Shown one piece after another: positions 1 to 7,865 of a stretch of 64,000 nucleotides of DNA. Under the pieces are notes generated by a model that made no database searches, was not told where the DNA came from, and saw only the letters and a program-made list of their open reading frames with translations. The DNA is from Plantactinospora endophytica (GTDB lineage Bacteria; Actinomycetota; Actinomycetes; Mycobacteriales; Micromonosporaceae). The first letter of the stretch is position 1. Each line of letters starts with the position of its first letter. A program made the position numbers and the translations under genes. The stretch is from assembly GCF_016862915.1 (NCBI RefSeq), contig NZ_BONW01000037.1, positions 36,667-100,666 of the forward strand, written 5' to 3'.

Positions 1-81
1 CTGCCCACCGGCCGTCGCCCCGGAACCGCCTGACCCCGAACCGGCCGTCGCACCGGGACCGTCGGCCGGTACGTCGGTCAT
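1..81 (-). CDS. N-terminus of a gene running off the left edge
   Basis: A leftward reading frame opens at an ATG at 81 and stays open for all 27 codons to the window edge. A GGAG-type ribosome binding site lies just upstream of the ATG. The visible residues are rich in Gly, Ala, Ser and Thr (MTDVPADGPGATAGSGSG...) and give no family. It lies 58 bases downstream of the membrane-protein gene at 140-616 and could share its transcript. Only the start is visible, so no function can be assigned. Confidence 0.4.
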   Translation of the reverse strand, partial: MTDVPADGPGATAGSGSGGSGATAGGQ

Positions 82-139
82 CGCGGCTCCCCGCGCCAGC
101 CGGCCGGTTGTCCGTCGGCCCGACCGGCGGCGGACCGGC

Positions 140-616
140 TCACCGGGCCTGCAGGAGCAGTCCGAGGACGGCCCCGTAGAGGACGTGTATGGCGGCGGTG
201 ACCACTGGAGTCTGCACGCCGTAGTTGAGGGCCAGCAGGCCCGGCGGCTCCAGTACGGCCGTGCTGGCCGGCCCGGCCCGCGCCGACGCCATCCGGGGAT
301 GTACGCCCGGCAGCAGCGGCAGCAGCACCGTCAGCGCGATACCGACGTGCACCACGCCGAGCAGTGCGCCGATCCACCAGGTCGCGCGGTCCAGCAGGGC
401 GAACACGGCGGCGTAGCCGAGCGCGAAGCCCTGACCGGCGAGCAGGTGGATGACGAACCCGACCACCCGGGCCCGGTCCGGGTCCTCGGTGACCAGGGTG
501 CCGAGGATCAGCGGCAGGTCGACCCGGGTGAGCCCGACGAGCTGCGCGGTGATCATCGCCGCCGTGAGCGCGGCGGTCGCCACCACACCGAACAGCGCCC
601 ATCCCGCCCAGTCCAT
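140..616 (-). CDS. Small multi-pass membrane protein of unknown function
   Basis: This 158-residue protein has four hydrophobic segments, near residues 5-30, 48-72, 78-103 and 130-155, and no recognisable catalytic motif. It begins MDWAGWALFGVVATAALTAAM, in the style of small actinobacterial integral membrane proteins. Its own Shine-Dalgarno sequence is weak (GGTGAG). One base upstream ends a 23-codon ORF that has an excellent ribosome binding site, so translation may be coupled. The function is unknown; the membrane location rests on hydrophobicity alone. Confidence 0.75.
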   Translation of the reverse strand: MDWAGWALFGVVATAALTAAMITAQLVGLTRVDLPLILGTLVTEDPDRARVVGFVIHLLAGQGFALGYAAVFALLDRATWWIGALLGVVHVGIALTVLLPLLPGVHPRMASARAGPASTAVLEPPGLLALNYGVQTPVVTAAIHVLYGAVLGLLLQAR

Positions 617-617
617 C

Positions 618-689
618 TCACCCGGGGTGGCCGAGCGCGAGGACCTGTCGGCCCGGCCCGCTCGCCAGGACGTTTACCGGATCGACCAT
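618..689 (-). CDS. Possible 23-aa upstream ORF coupled to the membrane protein
   Basis: An ATG at 689 is preceded by a perfect AGGAGG (complement of 697-702) with 7-nt spacing. The ORF encodes MVDPVNVLASGPGRQVLALG plus three residues and ends one base before the ATG of the gene at 140-616. The site is much stronger than that of the downstream gene, which suggests a leader or coupling peptide. The alternative is that it is the true start of a membrane protein now split by a frameshift. Composition alone cannot decide. Confidence 0.35.
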   Translation of the reverse strand: MVDPVNVLASGPGRQVLALGHPG

Positions 690-805
690 CGGCCTACCTC
701 CTGGCTTCCGCAGCGTCACGGCGTGCCGGGGCGTCCTGCGGCTCGGCGCGAGTTCCACCCTGATCGCCGCCGCGCCGGCCGCCGCCGCGCCGACGTTCGT
801 ACGGA

Positions 806-816
806 TATACCGTATA
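806..816. promoter_or_regulatory. Odd palindrome TATACCGTATA, candidate operator
   Basis: A perfect 5-1-5 inverted repeat that is conspicuously AT-rich in GC-rich surroundings. It lies about 115 bases upstream of the 23-codon ORF and could be an operator (TetR-like in style) or a promoter element for the leftward genes at 140-689. No regulator gene is adjacent, so the role is inferred. Confidence 0.25.
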
Positions 817-873
817 CGCCGCAGTAGTCGGAAAACGGGCGGCTCGCCGAGCCGATGTCCTCGGAGACGCCAC

Positions 874-1652
874 ATCACTGAGCCTTTTCCATCCTCAGTA
901 GACCGGGTTCTCGATGTGATGCAGAACCAGGATGGCCTTCACCATCGAGGTCGTCCGGCAAGGACTACAGCGCAACTTGACCAGGATCGTCCAGGTCTTG
1001 AGGATGGCGACCGCGCGTTCACCGCGAGCGCGGACACGGGCGTGGGACCTGTTCACGGCCTCCTGTCGGCGTGACAGCTTGGGCCGGTAGCGGTGTCGTT
1101 TGAACGGGGTGCGGATGGTGCCGCCGGCGCCCTGGTACGCCTTGTCGGCGAAGGTCATCACGTTCGCGCTGGTCAGCGCGTCGATGATGTCGTGGGTTCG
1201 GGCGGCGGTCAGGTCGTGCGCCGAGCCGGGCAGAGCCTGCGACGCCCACACGAGGCGGCCGGCCGGGTCTGCGATGACCTGGACGTTCATGCCGTGCCAG
1301 CGGTGTTTGCCGGAGCAGTACGGCTTCTGGTCGGCGACGCGGTCGATCGGCTAGGCGGGTGAGGGTGTCGCCGTTGCGCAAGTGGGCCAGGGCGAGCAGT
1401 GCTTACCGGCCGGGGTCGAGGCGCCGCCGGCGGGATCGTCGCTGGTGGCGATGGGTCCGAATCAGATCGGCGAGGTGGTTCAGCGATCGGGTGGACAGCG
1501 GGATCGTGGCGGGGTAAGACAGCAACGAGGCTCCCGGTAGGGGCATCTTTTTGGGTCGATTGCTTGTCTTACCGGGAGCCTCACCCCACCGGGCTCCCGG
1601 CCTCCCCGACGCTGCTGACCTGCATTATCGGGTTAAAGATGGCTCACTGATC
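874..1652. mobile_element. Decayed IS5-family insertion sequence, copy 1
   Basis: Imperfect terminal inverted repeats bracket a broken transposase. The left end reads tcactgagccttttccatc and the complement of the right end reads tcagtgagccatctttaac, near 1634-1652. The element is short (about 0.78 kb), consistent with an internal deletion. A related fragment in the opposite orientation lies at 2264-2505. The family call rests on the C-terminal transposase half. Confidence 0.7.
895..1546 (-). pseudogene. IS5-family DDE transposase, internally deleted
   Basis: The C-terminal half is well preserved: ...GMNVQVIADPAGRLVW..., ALPGSAHDLTAART..., FADKAYQGAGG... and the family ending ILVLHHIE. This frame starts near 1290. 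The N-terminal part (MPLPGASLLSYPATIPLSTR..., ATG at 1546) lies in a different frame and has an in-frame stop near 1400 (DPGR-stop-ALLALAHLRNGD). It then joins the catalytic half at about 1345 with a frame change. Much of the helix-turn-helix middle is missing. Transposition in cis is therefore not expected. Confidence 0.8.
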
Positions 1653-1732
1653 GAGAAGGCCGTGCGCATCAAGTAGATGGTCGGTGCGCGCCCTTACCAT
1701 CGGAGGATCCCTGACCTGAAGGAGATCCAGCG

Positions 1733-2251
1733 ATGCCGAGCCGCGTCAATCGAGAGACCGTCGACCTGTCGTCCTATCCCGACCTGGTGGTGGTCTATCT
1801 GGGTATGCGCGTCAACCGGCTCTACGGCCTGCGCACCCTGATGGCCCGCGGCCCGCGGATCGGCCGGTCGGACGACAGGCCGGAGGGGCTGCTCGCGCAC
1901 GAGCCGCTCCTCTGGTCGTTGTTCCCCATGCACCTCGGCATCCGCCAGTACTGGCGGGACCTACCCACGCTACTGGCCTGGGCCCGCTCCGAGCCGCACC
2001 GCCTGTGGTGGCGCGACTTCCTGCGCGACAGCGGCGGCACCGGCTTCTGGCACGAGACCTACCTGCTGCGCGGCGGCATGGAGGCGGTCTACGACGACAT
2101 CCCGCAGCGCCGCGGCTTCGCATCCTTCGCCCCGGTCCACCCGGCCCGTGGCGCGATGTTCGGCTCGGCCGCGCGGCTCGGCCGCCCGGAGGACGACATC
2201 GCCCCGGTCGTCACCGAGGACGACCTCTACACCCCCGGGACCGGGCACTAG
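1733..2251 (+). CDS. DUF4188 / monooxygenase-like family protein
   Basis: The 172-residue product starts at an ATG with a clear AGGAGA site and matches the DUF4188 family pattern in length and motifs: the N-terminal SSYPDLVVVYLGMRVN strand, then PEGLLAHEP, QYWRDLPTLLAWARSEPHRLWWRDF, GGTGFWHETY and GGMEAVYDDIP. The family has an ABM-like (alpha+beta barrel) appearance and is often annotated as a monooxygenase, but no cofactor site is visible and the reaction is unknown. The gene sits alone between two decayed, inverted IS5-family transposases, so it may have arrived as cargo or simply mark a hotspot. The reading frame is intact. Confidence 0.85.
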   Translation: MPSRVNRETVDLSSYPDLVVVYLGMRVNRLYGLRTLMARGPRIGRSDDRPEGLLAHEPLLWSLFPMHLGIRQYWRDLPTLLAWARSEPHRLWWRDFLRDSGGTGFWHETYLLRGGMEAVYDDIPQRRGFASFAPVHPARGAMFGSAARLGRPEDDIAPVVTEDDLYTPGTGH

Positions 2252-2263
2252 GTTCCGTCTCTT

Positions 2264-2505
2264 AGATCAAGGCCCCCTTCAAACGGCGCCGGTTCCGGTC
2301 GAACCTGTCACGCCGGCAGAAGGCCGTCAACCGCGCCCACGCGAAGATCCGCGACCGCGGCGAACGCGCGATCGCCATTCTCAAGACCTGGAAATCCTGG
2401 CCCAGCTGCGCTGCTGCCCACGCCGGGCAACCACGATCGTGCAGGCCATCCTCGTTCTGCACCACGTTGAAGCCAACCGCTACGCAAGATGAAAACCGCT
2501 CACTG
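2264..2505 (+). pseudogene. IS5-family transposase C-terminal fragment, copy 2
   Basis: Residues IKAPFKRRRFRSNLSRRQKA followed by VNRAHAKIRDRGERAIAILKTW match the end of the transposase at 895-1290, in the opposite orientation. A one-base frame slip near 2393 separates this from LEILAQLRCCPRRATTIVQA and ILVLHHVEANRYAR. The end (gaaaaccgctcactg, to about 2505) resembles the terminal repeat of copy 1. Only about 240 bp remain; the 5' two thirds are gone. It abuts the truncated regulator at 2626-2781. Confidence 0.75.
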
Positions 2506-2625
2506 TTGCATTCCCGTGGATCTTCGCCGTCCTTTTCTGACATTGTTCGTTCGGCATCAGAAGATCATGCCGCGATCATAACGAAATCCTCGGCATTCCC
2601 ACCTGGACTGAGGCGCAGGGTCCGC

Positions 2626-2781
2626 ATGGTCGGCTATCTGGAGGACTTCTTCGAGGGACGGGTGCACACCGAACCCGGCCGAGTGACCGCGCTGGACCGG
2701 ATCTGGCACGCCGTCAACGCGGTAGCGTTGCCGCGCGACCAGTCGCGAGACCTGATTCTGAGGATGGTGAAGGACCTGTGA
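2626..2781 (+). pseudogene. C-terminal stump of an Scr1/DUF5753-type regulator
   Basis: The translated tail (YLEDFFEGRVHTEPGRVTAL, then DRIWHAVNAVALPRDQSRDL) follows the pattern of the C-terminus of DUF5753-containing XRE regulators: a YLED-type strand, then a 'F..L...AL...ES..LI' helix. The N-terminal helix-turn-helix and most of the ligand domain are missing, and the transposase fragment ends about 120 bases upstream. The stop overlaps the start of the DUF397 gene by four bases (GTGA), the usual arrangement for this pair. I infer that the IS event removed the 5' part. The assignment rests on about 50 residues plus context. Confidence 0.6.
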
Positions 2782-2966
2782 CGACCGACAGCGCCCGCTG
2801 GCGCACGTCGCGCCGCAGCAACCAGTCCGGCGGCAACTGCGTCGAGGTCGCCGACAACCTACCCGACCGGGTACTCGTCAGGGACAGCAAGGACCGCCCG
2901 GGACCGGTCCTGACCTTCGCACCCGCAGCGTGGCGGAACTTCGTCCGCGATGCCGTCACACGCTGA
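2778..2966 (+). CDS. DUF397 domain protein
   Basis: This 62-residue protein has the DUF397 pattern: W..S..SN..GNCVEVA..........VRDSKD..GPVL.F....W..F. Such proteins are abundant in actinomycetes and usually pair with Scr1/DUF5753 regulators, with which they form antitoxin-like or developmental regulatory pairs (for example the WhiJ/BldB type). The GTG start overlaps the stop of the regulator stump by four bases. The partner has been truncated, so this copy is now orphaned, although its own frame is intact. Confidence 0.9.
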   Translation: MTTDSARWRTSRRSNQSGGNCVEVADNLPDRVLVRDSKDRPGPVLTFAPAAWRNFVRDAVTR

Positions 2967-3595
2967 CCTCGTGCCCCGTGGTCGAAGGTTGGCCGGGTAA
3001 ACCGTTGGTCTCGGTCACCACCGGGGGTTGCCGACCTCCTGACAACGGACCGGGCGCGAGGTGGTGTCGGGGCGGGGTAACCGCCTGGGGGACTGTCGAC
3101 CTGCCCCGCTTGTGCGCCCACGGTCCCGGGCCGTCCGGGCCCCGACCAGCGCCGCCGGCGGCAGACCCGAGCCGCATGGAGCACCGTGCGCCGTCCCAGC
3201 CCTCCGTGCCCCGTCTGTGCACCCAGCTCGACAGCCCGCGCACCGGACTACTACTGCCCAGGGCGGCCGTCCGGGGCAGCCGCCGAGGGGCAGCCGCCAA
3301 GGGGCAGCCACCGGATGTCGCGGTCGAGGGCGGCCGTCGGGGCCGCTCATCCCGGTCAGGCGGGCCGTCCGCTCAAAGGTGCCGGTGGCCCACCGGCACA
3401 GCGCCGGTAACGGTCACCCGGGCGGCGGGCATCTTCAGAATGACCGCGACACTGCCGGCGCCGTTCCAGTTGCCAGTCCGGCGCGACAGTGCCGGAGCCA
3501 CCGCCGGGCAGGTGGGACGCAGCCGGCCCGGCCCCGAATCCATCCGGTCGCCCCAGTGCGGTGACGAGATGGCCGAGACCGGGCCGGCGACGGTA
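2967..3595. other. 629-bp stretch without a supportable gene
   Basis: The open frames here look like GC-bias shadows and have no family resemblance. A direct repeat of about 12 bases (gaggggcagccgcc / aaggggcagccacc) lies near 3290-3312. A widely spaced 10-bp inverted repeat, GCCGGCCCGG (3522-3531) with CCGGGCCGGC (3579-3588), lies just beyond the stop of the leftward permease gene. It might help end the sugar operon transcript, but its loop is long. Confidence 0.4.
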
Positions 3596-4858
3596 CTACC
3601 GGGAGGCGCCCGCGCGCCGCTTGGTCCAGACGTCGAAGGCGACCGCCGCGAGCAGCACGGCGCCCTTGACCAGCATCACCCGCTCGCTCGGCGCGCCCAT
3701 CAGCGACATGCCGTTGTTGATCACGCCCATGATCAGGCCGCCGGTGATCGCCCCGACCACCTTGCCGACACCGCCCTGCACGGCCGCCCCGCCGATGAAC
3801 GCCGCCGCGATGGCGTCGAGTTCGAAGGCGTTGCCGGCGGTCGGTCCGGCCTGGTTGAGCCGGCCGGCGAAGATGATCCCGGCGAGCGCGGAGAGCACGC
3901 CCATGTTGACGAAGATCCAGAAGATCACCGACTTGACCTTGACGCCGCTCAGCGTCGCGGCCTGGAGGTTGCCGCCGACCGCGTAGATCTGCCGGCCGAA
4001 GACGGCCCGGTTGGTCAGCAGCGAGTACGCCAGGATCAGCCCGGCGAGCAGGATCAGCACCCAGGGCAGGTTCTTGAACCGGGCCAACTGCACGATCACC
4101 GTCATCACCACGACGCCGGCCAGGGCGAGCTTGAGCACGAACAGCGGCAGCGGTTCGACGCTCTGCTGGTAGCCGAGCCGGGCCGCCCGGCCGCGCCACT
4201 GGACGAGTACGATGCCGGCCACGGCGGCGATCCCGACCAGCAGACTGAACAGGTCGGCCCCGCCCAGCGGGCCGAGCCCGATGTTGCCCAGGTAGCCCTC
4301 GGTGAAGCCGGTGGCGAGGGTACGCACCGGGTCCGGGAACGGGCCGATGCCCTGGTTGCCGAGGACGGTCAGGGTGAGCGCCCGGAACAGCAGCATGCCG
4401 GCCAGCGTCACGATGAACGCCGGGATGCCGAAGTAGGCGATCCAGAAGCCCTGCCAGGCCCCGATCAGCCCGCCGACGACGAGCGTGATCAGCAGGGCGA
4501 GTGGCCAGGGTACGTCGTGCTCGACCATCAGCACGGCGGCGATCGCGCCGGTCACCGCCACCACCGAGCCGGCGGAGAGGTCGATGTGCCCGGCGATGAT
4601 GATCAGGATCATCCCGATCGCCAGGATCAGCACGTACGAGTTCTGCACGACGATGTTGGAGATGTTCTGCGGCTGGAGCAGCGCCCCCTCGGTCAGCACC
4701 GAGAAGAGCAGCACGATCAGCGCGAAGGCGACGTAGATGCCGCTCTGCCGCAGGTTCACCGACAACCGTCGGCCGGAGCCGCCGGCCGGGGTGGGCGGTT
4801 CACCGAGACCGGGTCCGCTCACCGCCACGTCGGCGTTGGTGGGTGCGGTGGCGCTCAT
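3596..4858 (-). CDS. mmsB: Multiple-monosaccharide ABC transporter permease
   Basis: The 420-residue protein belongs to the BPD_transp_2 (ribose/xylose/ChvE-type) permeases. After a Pro/Gly-rich cytoplasmic N-terminus of about 30 residues come roughly ten membrane helices, including the conserved IIIAGHIDLSAGSVVAVTGA segment and the late GLIMGVINNGMSLMG helix. It would form the inner-membrane channel with the double ATPase encoded immediately upstream. The start has AGGAG at a 9-base distance, embedded in the last codons of that gene. It is the last gene of the leftward araA-chvE-mmsA-mmsB set. The exact sugar range cannot be read from sequence; araA suggests L-arabinose. Confidence 0.92.
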   Translation of the reverse strand: MSATAPTNADVAVSGPGLGEPPTPAGGSGRRLSVNLRQSGIYVAFALIVLLFSVLTEGALLQPQNISNIVVQNSYVLILAIGMILIIIAGHIDLSAGSVVAVTGAIAAVLMVEHDVPWPLALLITLVVGGLIGAWQGFWIAYFGIPAFIVTLAGMLLFRALTLTVLGNQGIGPFPDPVRTLATGFTEGYLGNIGLGPLGGADLFSLLVGIAAVAGIVLVQWRGRAARLGYQQSVEPLPLFVLKLALAGVVVMTVIVQLARFKNLPWVLILLAGLILAYSLLTNRAVFGRQIYAVGGNLQAATLSGVKVKSVIFWIFVNMGVLSALAGIIFAGRLNQAGPTAGNAFELDAIAAAFIGGAAVQGGVGKVVGAITGGLIMGVINNGMSLMGAPSERVMLVKGAVLLAAVAFDVWTKRRAGASR

Positions 4859-4864
4859 CGAGGT

Positions 4865-6484
4865 CTACTCCTGTCCATTCGTCTGGTCGCCCGGTCGGCC
4901 GGGTACGTCCGCGACGCCCGGGTCGTCCGTGCCGGTCCGGGCGTCACCGTGGTCGGTCTGGCCCTTGGTCATGAACCGCATCAGGTGTTCCTGGGTCGCC
5001 TCGGCCCGGGGCACCTCGGCGGTGACCCGCCCGGCGGAGAGGGTGTAGATGCGGTCGCAGAGGCCGAGCAGTTCCGGCAGTTCCGAGGAGATGACCAGGA
5101 CGGCCTTACCCTCGTCGGCGAGCCGGTTGATGATCGAGTAGATCTCGTACTTGGCGCCGACGTCGATGCCCCGGGTCGGCTCGTCCAGGATCAGCACCTC
5201 GGGATTGGTGAAGATCCACTTCGACAGCACGACCTTCTGCTGGTTGCCGCCGCTGAGCTTGCCGGTCACGCTCAACACGCTCGGCGCCTTGATGTTCATG
5301 CTGGCCCGGTATTCGTCGGCGACCTGGTACTCCCGGTGGTCGTCGACCCAGCCGCGCCGGGCCAGCCGGGTCAGACCGGCGGCCGAGATGTTCCGCTTGA
5401 TGTCCTCGATCAGGTTCAGGCCGTACCGCTTGCGGTCCTCGGTCGCGTACGCGATGCCGTGCCGGATCGCGTCCCGCACCGACCGTACGGTGATCTCCTG
5501 GCCGTCCTTGACCAGCCGCCCGGAGATGTTCGTCCCGTACGAGCGCCCGAAGACGCTCATCGCCAGCTCGGTACGGCCGGCGCCCATCAGCCCGGCCAGC
5601 CCGACGATCTCGCCGCGCCGCAGCGTGAGGTTGGCGTTCGACACCACCACCCGGCCGTGCTGGGTGGGGCTGTGCACCGTCCAGTCCTCGATCCGCAGCA
5701 CCTCCGAACCGATCTTCGGCTCGCGCGGCGGGAACCGGTGGTCGAGGTCCCGGCCGACCATCCCGGAGATGATCCGGTCCTCGGTCACCTCGTCGGTGCC
5801 GAGGTCCAGCGTCTCGATGGTCCGGCCGTCCCGCAGGATGGTGATCCGGTCGGCGATCGAGGCGATCTCGTTCAGCTTGTGCGAGATGATCACGCAGGTG
5901 ATGCCCTCGTCGCGCAACCCGCGCAGCAGGTCGAGCAGGTGTGCCGAGTCCCGGTCGTTGAGCGCGGCGGTGGGCTCGTCGAGGATCAGCAGCCGGACCC
6001 GCTTCGACAGCGCCTTGGCGATCTCGACGAGCTGCTGCTTGCCGACGCCGATGTCGCTGACCTGGGTCACTGGGTTCTCGTGCAGCCCGACCCGGGCGAG
6101 CAGTTCGCCGGCCTCGTGGTTGGTCCGGTTCCAGTCGATCAGTCGCCCACGGCCGGCCCGCTCGTTGCCGAGGAAGATGTTCTCGGCGATGGAGAGCTGC
6201 GGGCAGAGCGCCAACTCCTGGTGGATGATGACGATCCCGCGCCGCTCACTGTCCCGGATGTCGGAGAACTCGCAGGTCTCGCCGTCGAAGGAGATCTCCC
6301 CGGAGTAGGAGCCGTGCGGGTAGACCCCGGACAGCACCTTCATCAGGGTCGACTTTCCGGCGCCGTTCTCGCCGCAGATCGCGTGGATCTCACCCCGGCG
6401 CACCGAGAGGCTGACCTCCTGAAGCGCGCGTACCCCGGGAAAGGTCTTGGTGATGTCCCGCATCCGCAGAATGTCGTCGGTCAT
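4865..6484 (-). CDS. mmsA: Multiple-monosaccharide ABC transporter, double ATPase
   Basis: This 539-residue protein carries two fused ABC cassettes (RbsA/XylG/GguA class). The first has Walker [16 protein letters not shown] near residue 37, the signature [15 protein letters not shown] and Walker [12 protein letters not shown]. The second has the degenerate P-loop [10 protein letters not shown] usual for this class, the signature [14 protein letters not shown] and [11 protein letters not shown]. It energises sugar import through the adjacent permease. The ATG is 12 bases from a GGAGG, a long spacing. A strong hairpin in the spacer from chvE may lower its expression relative to the binding protein. 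The C-terminal 35 residues are Asp/Gly/Thr-rich. Confidence 0.95.
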   Translation of the reverse strand: MTDDILRMRDITKTFPGVRALQEVSLSVRRGEIHAICGENGAGKSTLMKVLSGVYPHGSYSGEISFDGETCEFSDIRDSERRGIVIIHQELALCPQLSIAENIFLGNERAGRGRLIDWNRTNHEAGELLARVGLHENPVTQVSDIGVGKQQLVEIAKALSKRVRLLILDEPTAALNDRDSAHLLDLLRGLRDEGITCVIISHKLNEIASIADRITILRDGRTIETLDLGTDEVTEDRIISGMVGRDLDHRFPPREPKIGSEVLRIEDWTVHSPTQHGRVVVSNANLTLRRGEIVGLAGLMGAGRTELAMSVFGRSYGTNISGRLVKDGQEITVRSVRDAIRHGIAYATEDRKRYGLNLIEDIKRNISAAGLTRLARRGWVDDHREYQVADEYRASMNIKAPSVLSVTGKLSGGNQQKVVLSKWIFTNPEVLILDEPTRGIDVGAKYEIYSIINRLADEGKAVLVISSELPELLGLCDRIYTLSAGRVTAEVPRAEATQEHLMRFMTKGQTDHGDARTGTDDPGVADVPGRPGDQTNGQE

Positions 6485-6545
6485 ACCAACGGATCGCCTC
6501 CAGCGTTGGTGGGTGGGCCGGACGCCGCCGGCCGGGCCGGCGCGG

Positions 6546-6585
6546 CGCGGCGGTCGCGTCGGGATCGACCCGGGCGACCGCCGCG
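6546..6585 (-). promoter_or_regulatory. Intercistronic hairpin after chvE
   Basis: A perfect 12-bp inverted repeat, CGCGGCGGTCGC (6546-6557) with GCGACCGCCGCG (6574-6585), has a 16-nt loop. It begins 9 bases beyond the chvE stop codon and precedes mmsA by about 60 bases. There is no T tract. The position, directly after a binding-protein gene and before the ATPase gene, fits an mRNA-stabilising or partially terminating stem that lets the binding protein be made in excess. That role is inferred. Confidence 0.6.
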
Positions 6586-6594
6586 ACGGTACGA

Positions 6595-7722
6595 CTACTG
6601 GATCTGCTCCGGCTTGTAGTATCCCGTGTCGATGAGCTGCGCCTTGTAGTTGGCCTTGTTGACGATCACCGGGTCGAGCAGGAAGGACGGCACGACCTTG
6701 TTGCCGTTCTCGTAGTCCTTCTCGTTGTTGACCTCGGGCTTGCTGCCCTTCAGCACCGCGTCGGCCATCTTGATCGCCACCTCGGCGAGCTGCCGGGTGT
6801 CCTTGTAGATGGTCGAGTACTGCTCACCCGCGATGATGGACTTCACCGAGGCGACCTCGGCGTCCTGCCCCGTCACGATCGGGTACGGCTGGCCGGTGGT
6901 GCCGTAGCCGTTGCTCTTCAGCGCCGACAGGATGCCGATCGAGAGCCCGTCGTACGGCGACAGCACGCCGTCGACCTTCACCCCGCTGCTGTACGTCTTG
7001 GTCAGCAGGTCCTCCATCCGACGCTGCGCGGTGCCGGCGTCCCAGCGCAGGATGGCGACGGTCCTGAAGTCCTTCTGCCCGCTCTTCACCACCAGGGTGC
7101 CCTTGTCGATGTACGGCTGGAGCACCGACATCGCGCCGTTGAAGAAGAACGTGGCGTTGTTGTCGTCTGGCGAGCCGGCGAAGAGCTCGACGTTGAACGG
7201 GCCCTTGGCGGTGCCGTCCGAACCGTCCTCGTTCTTCAGTTTCAACCCGACCAGCAGCGAGGTCGCCTGCTGCACACCGACCTTGAAGTTGTCGAAGGTG
7301 GCGTAGTAGTCGACGTTCGGGCTGTTCCGGATGAGCCGGTCGTACGCGATCACCGGGATCTTGTTGTCCGCGGCGTTCTGCAACTGGGTGGTGATGGCGG
7401 TGCCGTCGATCGAGGCGATGATCAGCACCTTGGCGCCCTTGGTGATCTGGTTCTCGATCTGGTTCACCTGTGCCGGGATGTCGTTCTCGGCGTACTGGAG
7501 GTCGACGGCGTAGCCGAGCTTCTCCAGGCCCGCCTTGACGTTGTTGCCGTCGTGGATCCACCGCTCGGAAGACTTCGTCGGCATGGTGACCCCGACGAGC
7601 GCCCCGGCGTTGTCGCCGGAGCCGCCCTCCTGGTCCACTGTCTTGGTGCTCGATCCGCACGCGGTGAGCGCGACGGCAAGGGTGGCCGCACTGGCCACCA
7701 CCGAGAGCCGGGCGAACTTCAT
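6595..7722 (-). CDS. chvE: Sugar ABC transporter substrate-binding lipoprotein (ChvE-like)
   Basis: This 375-residue protein starts [20 protein letters not shown] with a lipobox LTACGS, so it should be an externally anchored lipoprotein. The mature part is a type-1 periplasmic-binding (Peripla_BP_4) fold: [17 protein letters not shown] at the start, [32 protein letters not shown] and later [19 protein letters not shown]. These match the ChvE/multiple-monosaccharide class. The second Met (7722) is preferred because GGAGG lies five bases upstream. It follows araA by about 140 bases and precedes the ATPase gene, with a hairpin in between. Confidence 0.93.
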   Translation of the reverse strand: MKFARLSVVASAATLAVALTACGSSTKTVDQEGGSGDNAGALVGVTMPTKSSERWIHDGNNVKAGLEKLGYAVDLQYAENDIPAQVNQIENQITKGAKVLIIASIDGTAITTQLQNAADNKIPVIAYDRLIRNSPNVDYYATFDNFKVGVQQATSLLVGLKLKNEDGSDGTAKGPFNVELFAGSPDDNNATFFFNGAMSVLQPYIDKGTLVVKSGQKDFRTVAILRWDAGTAQRRMEDLLTKTYSSGVKVDGVLSPYDGLSIGILSALKSNGYGTTGQPYPIVTGQDAEVASVKSIIAGEQYSTIYKDTRQLAEVAIKMADAVLKGSKPEVNNEKDYENGNKVVPSFLLDPVIVNKANYKAQLIDTGYYKPEQIQ

Positions 7723-7865
7723 GTGGTCCTCCAATTCCTGGTACGGCGTCCGGGTCTCCGGTCCGCCGCCGGCCCGGGTCGACGGGTCCGGCCGGCGGGC
7801 CGGCGAGGTGGCGACGGCGGATCCGGCCGGGCTGACCGCCCCGGTCCGGGCCCCGCCGGTACGGG

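Noticed and set aside
895..1290. Start of a functional short transposase at 1290
   Set aside because: It is only the C-terminal half of a longer transposase; the N-terminal half continues out of frame to 1546 with a stop.
874..2505. Considered as an active composite transposon
   Set aside because: Both transposase copies are broken by deletions, a stop or frameshifts, and no complete outer inverted-repeat pair was found.
3522..3588. Sugar-operon terminator from the GCCGGCCCGG/CCGGGCCGGC pair
   Set aside because: The loop is 47 bases and such GC repeats arise easily here; not listed as a terminator.
2930..6619. A 1,229-codon rightward open frame over mmsB/mmsA
   Set aside because: It is an antisense shadow of two clearly recognised ABC genes; its composition is typical of shadows and it has no start signal or family.
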